This document shows, piece by piece, positions 60,036-64,000 of a stretch of 64,000 bases of DNA (position 1 is its first letter; each line of letters starts with the position of its first letter). The stretch is from Actinomycetales bacterium (GTDB lineage Bacteria; Actinomycetota; Actinomycetes; S36-B12). The position numbers and the translations under genes are program-made. Location of the stretch: contig WGLX01000009.1 in assembly GCA_016125355.1 (NCBI GenBank), positions 164,018-228,017 on the forward strand. Reading direction: 5' to 3'. Below the pieces are notes generated by a model. The model saw only the letters and a program-made list of their open reading frames with translations, did not search any database and was not told where the DNA came from.

Positions 60036-62003
60036 ATGACCGAGCCCACCTGGACGCCGGACCCGCAGGCCGCCGCCGAGACCCGGATGGCCCACTTCCA
60101 CGCTGCCGCCTCGCGGCGGGCAGGCCGCGCCCTCGGCGACAGCGTGGCCGTGCAGCAGTGGGCGCTGGAGGAGCTCGACGCGTTCTGGTCCCTCGTCTGG
60201 GACGAGTTCGGAGTCGTCGGCGAGCGCGGCCCGGTGGCGCACGTGCCGACCACCCTGCCCCAGGCCGTGTTCTTCCCGGACGCACGTATCAACCTCGCCG
60301 AGAACCTGCTCGCGCCCTGGGCGGACTCCGATGCGCCCGCCGTGGTCTGGGTCGGCGAGGGTGACGACGGCCTGGAGCTGCGCGAGGTGGTCAGCGGGCG
60401 CGAGCTTCGGCGCCGGGTGGGCTCGTTCGCACGTCGACTGCGGGCACGCGGCGTGTCGGCCGGGGACCGCGTCGGCCTGGTCCTGCCGGTCGGCCCCGAT
60501 GCGCTGGTGTGCACGCTGGGGGCCCTCGCCGTGGGCGCCGTCGTCAGCAGCGTGTCCCCCGAGTTCGGGGCGCCCGCCATCCTCGACCGGCTGGGCCAGC
60601 TCGCTCCGACCGTTCTCGTCGCCGCCCCGTCGTATCGGTGGAACGGGAAGCGGTTCCACCGGGCCGAGAACGTGGCTGAGGTGGCCGTCGGCCTGCCATC
60701 GCTCACCTGGGTGGCCCTGGCTGCCGAGGACCTCGACGACGTGATCGTCGACGCGATCCCGGAGGGATGCGGCGTGGAGACGCTCGCCGGCGCGCTGGAC
60801 GAGGACGTGCAGCCGGAGTTCGCCCGGCTGCCGTTCGACCACCCGGCGTACGTGCTGTTCTCATCGGGCACGACGGGCAAGCCGAAGTGCCTGATTCACC
60901 GCGGTGGCGGCGTGCTCCTCAAGCACCTCGTCGAGGTCGGGCTGCACGCAGACGTCCGCCCGGGCGATCGCATGCTCTTCTACACGACCACCAGCTGGAT
61001 GATGTGGAACTGGGAGATCTCGACGCTGGCCCTCGGCGCCACCCTCGTGCTGCATGACGGTGCGCCCACCTACCCGGGCGCCGCCGCCCTGTTCGACTCG
61101 GCTCGCCTCACCGGCGCAACGCACCTGGGCATGGGCGCCCGGCTGCTGGACCACATGCGCGCCGAGGGCGTGGGCCTGCGCGAGCACGTCGGTGCGGACG
61201 CACCCCTCCGGCAGGTGCTCGTGACCGGCTCGCCCCTGTCCGTCCCGACGGCCCACTGGCTGGCGGAGCAGCTCGGACCCGCCGTCATGATCAACCCGAT
61301 CTCCGGCGGCACCGATCTCGTGGGTGTCTTCGTCGGGGGCGACCCGACCCGGCCGTTCCACGCGGGGGAGATGGCGGGGCCGACCCTCGGCACCGCTGTC
61401 GACGTCTACGCGGACGAGGGCGTGCGGGCGGTCGATGGGGAACCCGGCGAGCTCGTGTGCCTGCAGCCGTTCCCGACCGTCCCGGTCGGCATCTGGGGGG
61501 ATCCGTCCGGCGAGCGCCTGCGGTCCGCCTACTTCGACGTGTGGCCGGGCATCTGGGTGCATGGCGACCGCTCGGTGCGCAGCGAGCATGGGGGCATCGC
61601 GATCCTGGGCCGCTCGGACGCCACGCTCAATGTGGCCGGGGTGCGCATCGGCACCGCGGAGATCTACGCCGCCCTCGCGGAGCATCCCGCCGTCGCGGAC
61701 TGCCTGGCCTTCGGGCAGGAGTGGGACGGCGACACCCGCATCGTGCTTCTGGTCGTGCCCACTGCCGGGACGGCTCTCGACGAGGACGTGCAGGCGTCGA
61801 TCCGCACGAGCATCCGGAGGGCCTGCTCACCACGTCACGTGCCCGCGGTGATCGTCGCGGTGAGTGACCTGCCGCGCACCCAGACCGGGAAGATCTCGGA
61901 GATCGCCGTCCGCGAGGCGGTGCATGGCCGCGAGGTCAAGGGGCTGAGTGCACTGGCCAATCCCTCCTCGCTCGACGAGATTGTGGCGGCCGTCCCGCGC
62001 TAG
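60036..62003 (+). CDS. aacS: Acetoacetyl-CoA synthetase (acetoacetate-CoA ligase)
   Basis: 655 residues, the normal size for this enzyme, which activates acetoacetate with ATP and CoA for ketone-body or ring-cleavage product use. The N-terminal domain has the acetyl-CoA-synthetase-like cap (ARINLAENLL near 87), followed by LFSSGTTGKPKCLIHRGGG near 271-289, TTTSWMMWNWE near 312 and PISGGTDLVGVFVGGDPTRP near 414; the C-terminal catalytic Lys is in TQTGKISEIAV near 614. Starts three bases after the aminotransferase stop, so they are co-transcribed. Confidence 0.87.
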   Translation: MTEPTWTPDPQAAAETRMAHFHAAASRRAGRALGDSVAVQQWALEELDAFWSLVWDEFGVVGERGPVAHVPTTLPQAVFFPDARINLAENLLAPWADSDAPAVVWVGEGDDGLELREVVSGRELRRRVGSFARRLRARGVSAGDRVGLVLPVGPDALVCTLGALAVGAVVSSVSPEFGAPAILDRLGQLAPTVLVAAPSYRWNGKRFHRAENVAEVAVGLPSLTWVALAAEDLDDVIVDAIPEGCGVETLAGALDEDVQPEFARLPFDHPAYVLFSSGTTGKPKCLIHRGGGVLLKHLVEVGLHADVRPGDRMLFYTTTSWMMWNWEISTLALGATLVLHDGAPTYPGAAALFDSARLTGATHLGMGARLLDHMRAEGVGLREHVGADAPLRQVLVTGSPLSVPTAHWLAEQLGPAVMINPISGGTDLVGVFVGGDPTRPFHAGEMAGPTLGTAVDVYADEGVRAVDGEPGELVCLQPFPTVPVGIWGDPSGERLRSAYFDVWPGIWVHGDRSVRSEHGGIAILGRSDATLNVAGVRIGTAEIYAALAEHPAVADCLAFGQEWDGDTRIVLLVVPTAGTALDEDVQASIRTSIRRACSPRHVPAVIVAVSDLPRTQTGKISEIAVREAVHGREVKGLSALANPSSLDEIVAAVPR

Positions 62004-62012
62004 ATTCGTCGT

Positions 62013-62477
62013 ATGGAGTACGACATCGAGATCGTCGAGCGTCAGCGCGAGGACACTGCCGTCATCAAGGGCCGCGTCGCGCACGGTGCCGTCGGGGTGT
62101 TCGTGCCTGTGGCCATCGGGGAGATCTACGGAGCGCTGGGCGAGGATCCGATCGTCGGCCCGCCGTTCTGCCGGGTCAACCTCCTCGACGAGGAATTCGC
62201 CCTGGAGGTCGGCTTCCCCGTGGAGCGGCCGATCGAGGCGAGCGGCCGGATCGAGCCGTCCACCCTCCCGGCGGGGCCGGTCGCGACCGCCCTGCACGTC
62301 GGCCCCTACGACACGATCGCCCCGGCGTACGGGGCGTTGGAGCAGTGGATGCGCGAGCACCACTACGTGCAGACGGGCGCGCCGTGGGAGGCGTACCTCG
62401 ACGGCCCTGAGGTGGAGAACCCCCGGACCCTGGTCTGCTGGCCCTGCCATCGGGCGGAGGGTGCGCCCTCCGCGTAG
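62013..62477 (+). CDS. GyrI-like / AraC effector-binding-domain protein
   Basis: 154-residue stand-alone effector-binding domain (SHV fold) related to GyrI and the C-terminus of AraC-type regulators. It opens YDIEIVERQREDTAVIKGRV, contains VGFPVERPIEASGRIEPSTLP near 68-88 (family hallmark), and VATALHVGPYDTIAPAYGAL near 92. Members bind small hydrophobic ligands; some are hydrolases. The ATG is six bases after TAGATT (62001-62006), a leaderless promoter overlapping the stop of the preceding gene. Confidence 0.8.
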   Translation: MEYDIEIVERQREDTAVIKGRVAHGAVGVFVPVAIGEIYGALGEDPIVGPPFCRVNLLDEEFALEVGFPVERPIEASGRIEPSTLPAGPVATALHVGPYDTIAPAYGALEQWMREHHYVQTGAPWEAYLDGPEVENPRTLVCWPCHRAEGAPSA

Positions 62478-62550
62478 GGGCGGCGTCCCGGGGCATGTGG
62501 CGTAGGTCTCGCCTGCTGACTCGCTCGGCAAGCGAGGTTCGACCTGCGAT

Positions 62551-62566
62551 ATCTTGACGTCAAGAT
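62551..62566. promoter_or_regulatory. 16-bp perfect palindrome upstream of mdh
   Basis: ATCTTGACGTCAAGAT equals its own complement. It lies 33 bases upstream of the mdh start and contains TTGACG, a possible -35. MarR-family regulators of TCA genes (TamR in Streptomyces) bind palindromes of this general kind, but the match cannot be checked here. A small CTCGCT...AGCGAG hairpin at 62520-62536 precedes it. Confidence 0.6.
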
Positions 62567-62599
62567 TTCTCCCGTTCATCGCATCTGGAAGGCACCTTC

Positions 62600-63556
62600 A
62601 TGGCTCGCAGCGGCAAGGTCTCCGTCATCGGAGCAGGCTTCTACGGATCGACGACCGCCCTGCGGCTCGCCGAGTACGACATCTTCGAGACGGTCGTCCT
62701 GACCGACGTCATCGAGGGCAAGCCCGAGGGCATCGCACTCGATATCAATCAGTCCCGGTGGATCGAGGGCTACGAGACGAAGATGGTGGGCCAGACGACC
62801 GGCCCGAACGGCGAGGGCTACGAGGCCATCGCGGGCTCCGAGATCGTCGTGATCACCGCCGGCCTGCCGCGCAAGCCCGGCATGAGCCGCATGGACCTCA
62901 TCGAGACCAACGCGAAGATCATGCGCCAGGTCGCCGAGAACGTGGCGAAGTACGCGCCCGACTGCGTGATCGTCAACGTCGCGAACCCGCTCGACGAGAT
63001 GACCGCCCTCGCCCAGATCGTGACGGGGTTCCCGCACCATCGCGTCATCGGGCAGGCCGGCATGCTCGACACGGCCCGGTTCACCCACTTCGTCGCCGAG
63101 AAGCTCGGCGTCCCGGTGGCGTCCGTGAAGACCCTCACCCTCGGCTCGCACGGCGACACCATGGTGCCGGTCGCCTCTGCGTGCGTGGTCGACGGCAAGC
63201 CGCTGTCCGACCTGCTCTCCGCTGAGGAGATCGACGAGCTCGTGGTCCGGACCCGCAACGGCGGCGCCGAGATCGTGGCCCTGCTCAAGACCGGCTCCGC
63301 CTACTACGCGCCGTCCGCGGCGGCCGCCCGGATGGCCCGCGCCGTGCACGAGGACTCGGGTGCCGTCATGCCGGTGTGCGCCTGGGTCGATGGTGAGTAC
63401 GGCCTGTCCGGTGCCTACCTGGGCGTCGAGGCCGAGATCGGCAAGGAGGGCATCAAGAAGGTCGTCGAGACCCCCCTCACCGATGCCGAGAAGGCCCTGC
63501 TGGTCGAGGCCTACGAGGCCGTCAAGGCCAAGCAGGCGGACGTCAAGGACCTCTAG
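62600..63556 (+). CDS. mdh: Malate dehydrogenase, LDH-like type
   Basis: 318-residue NAD-dependent malate dehydrogenase of the lactate-dehydrogenase-like class. Rossmann motif GAGFYGST near residue 11, acidic Asp in [12 protein letters not shown] near 35, substrate arginines in [12 protein letters not shown] near 91-100, NPLD near 134 and the catalytic His in GSHGDTMVP near 187. TCA cycle enzyme. AAGG lies 10-12 bases upstream of the ATG. Followed by two hairpin repeats and icd, a gene order conserved in Actinomycetota. Confidence 0.93.
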   Translation: MARSGKVSVIGAGFYGSTTALRLAEYDIFETVVLTDVIEGKPEGIALDINQSRWIEGYETKMVGQTTGPNGEGYEAIAGSEIVVITAGLPRKPGMSRMDLIETNAKIMRQVAENVAKYAPDCVIVNVANPLDEMTALAQIVTGFPHHRVIGQAGMLDTARFTHFVAEKLGVPVASVKTLTLGSHGDTMVPVASACVVDGKPLSDLLSAEEIDELVVRTRNGGAEIVALLKTGSAYYAPSAAAARMARAVHEDSGAVMPVCAWVDGEYGLSGAYLGVEAEIGKEGIKKVVETPLTDAEKALLVEAYEAVKAKQADVKDL

Positions 63557-63564
63557 CCCCCCGT

Positions 63565-63595
63565 CTCGTTTCTCCCACGTAGTGGGACAGACGAG
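63565..63595 (+). repeat. Hairpin repeat after mdh, copy 1
   Basis: The 23-base sequence at 63565-63587 (CTCGTTTCTCCCACGTAGTG, then GGA) is repeated exactly at 63625-63647. Here it continues to GACGAG, forming a 14-bp stem with one mismatch and one wobble around GTA (63565-63578 with 63582-63595). It can terminate mdh transcription. Confidence 0.7.
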
Positions 63596-63624
63596 CCAAA
63601 CAGCCCCGGAATGGCCCGCTTTCG

Positions 63625-63653
63625 CTCGTTTCTCCCACGTAGTGGGAGAAACG
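63625..63653 (+). repeat. Hairpin repeat before icd, copy 2
   Basis: Second copy of the 23-base repeat, 60 bases after the first. It forms a perfect 12-bp stem, CGTTTCTCCCAC at 63627-63638 with GTGGGAGAAACG at 63642-63653, around the loop GTA. It ends 15 bases before the icd start and could regulate icd or be part of a repeat family. Confidence 0.7.
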
Positions 63654-63668
63654 GAACAAGGAGAAGAC

Positions 63669-64000
63669 GTGACGAAGATCAAGGTTGAGAACCCGGTCGT
63701 CGAGCTCGACGGCGACGAGATGACCCGCATCATCTGGCAGTTCATCAAGGATGAGCTGATCCTGAAGTACCTCGACGTCGACCTGAAGTACTACGACCTG
63801 GGCATCGAGAGCCGCGACGCCACGGACGACCAGATCACCATCGATGCGGCGCACGCCATCCAGAAGTACGGCGTCGGCGTGAAGTGCGCGACCATCACGC
63901 CGGACGAGGCGCGGGTCGAGGAGTTCGGCCTGAAGAAGATGTGGAAGTCGCCGAACGGCACGATCCGCAACATCCTCGGCGGCGTCATCTTCCGCGAGCC
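63669..64000 (+). CDS. icd: NADP-dependent isocitrate dehydrogenase, partial
   Basis: The window ends inside this gene; 110 complete codons are visible from a GTG start preceded by AAGGAG. The start [20 protein letters not shown], then [62 protein letters not shown] and [10 protein letters not shown] correspond to the dimeric eukaryote-like NADP-IDH class (LDGDEMTRI and [13 protein letters not shown] are diagnostic). Oxidises isocitrate to 2-oxoglutarate. It continues the mdh-icd TCA pair. Confidence 0.93.
   Translation, partial: MTKIKVENPVVELDGDEMTRIIWQFIKDELILKYLDVDLKYYDLGIESRDATDDQITIDAAHAIQKYGVGVKCATITPDEARVEEFGLKKMWKSPNGTIRNILGGVIFRE

Noticed and set aside
63565..63653. Possible short CRISPR-like array between mdh and icd
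   Set aside because: Only two repeats, no cas genes, and the repeats are hairpins in a housekeeping intergenic region.
1..64000. Insertion sequences, integrases, tRNA attachment sites or phage genes at island borders
   Set aside because: No transposase, recombinase or tRNA gene was recognised and no direct repeat flanks the islands.

Overview
The window is high-GC DNA with actinobacterial character. It is dense, with many ATGA/GTGA overlaps, frequent GTG starts and several apparently leaderless genes with a TANNNT-like -10 about six bases before the start codon. The housekeeping genes purN-purH, folD, a DUF3017 membrane protein, mdh and icd occur in an order typical of Actinomycetota. No rRNA, tRNA, transposase, integrase or CRISPR array is visible, and genus cannot be assigned. 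No gene-free stretch exceeds about 200 bases.

Layout. (1) 52-2192: purN-purH, then a DMT-type transporter to 3169. (2) 3147-31442: catabolic island A. A minus-strand operon (solute-binding-like protein, MFS transporter, LacI regulator, aldo/keto reductase) diverges from an eight-gene plus-strand operon: branched-chain-amino-acid-type ABC transporter (including a permease-ATPase fusion), M24 creatinase-like protein, C-C hydrolase-like enzyme, beta-hydroxyacid dehydrogenase and OsmC. Next come a two-subunit molybdenum hydroxylase with an FAD oxidoreductase, an AhpD-like protein, a 2-oxoacid-dehydrogenase-type E2 with a fused E1, a VOC protein, a GntR regulator, a semialdehyde dehydrogenase, an M24 enzyme, cupins, a second beta-hydroxyacid dehydrogenase and a hydratase. 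(3) folD at 31513. (4) 32403-55865: island B. TIM-barrel protein, SDRs, a PRISE-family enone reductase, cupin, XRE-cupin regulator, three medium-chain dehydrogenases, beta-hydroxyacid dehydrogenase, hydrolase, acyl-CoA ligase, ribose-type ABC transporter with an ATPase-permease fusion, VOC, M24, split E1 alpha/beta, EboE-like protein, YciI-like protein and an L-2-hydroxyglutarate-oxidase-like protein. (5) 55906-63556: DUF3017, FMN hydroxyacid oxidase, PLP decarboxylase, aminotransferase, acetoacetyl-CoA synthetase, GyrI-like protein and mdh. (6) icd from 63669, cut by the window edge.

Regulation. Five copies of the palindrome CAATCGATTG were found, all at promoters in island A. They fit the LacI-family operator type and probably define the regulon of the LacI regulator at 4164-5177, linking transporter, Mo hydroxylase, FAD oxidoreductase, AhpD-like protein, M24 enzyme and cupin. 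A separate pair of TTGGATCCA sites lies between the fused E1 and the VOC-GntR genes and resembles the VanR operator. Island B has promoters with shared TACAGT -10 hexamers and a recurring GTGTTCAC element near an XRE-cupin regulator.

Interpretation. Islands A and B repeat the same enzyme set (importer, M24 with an Asp-to-Cys ligand change, VOC, TPP-dependent E1, beta-hydroxyacid dehydrogenase, alpha/beta hydrolase, cupins) around different transporters and regulators. They look like two related catabolic pathways whose substrates cannot be read from sequence. Both are inserted into a conserved purine/one-carbon/TCA gene order.
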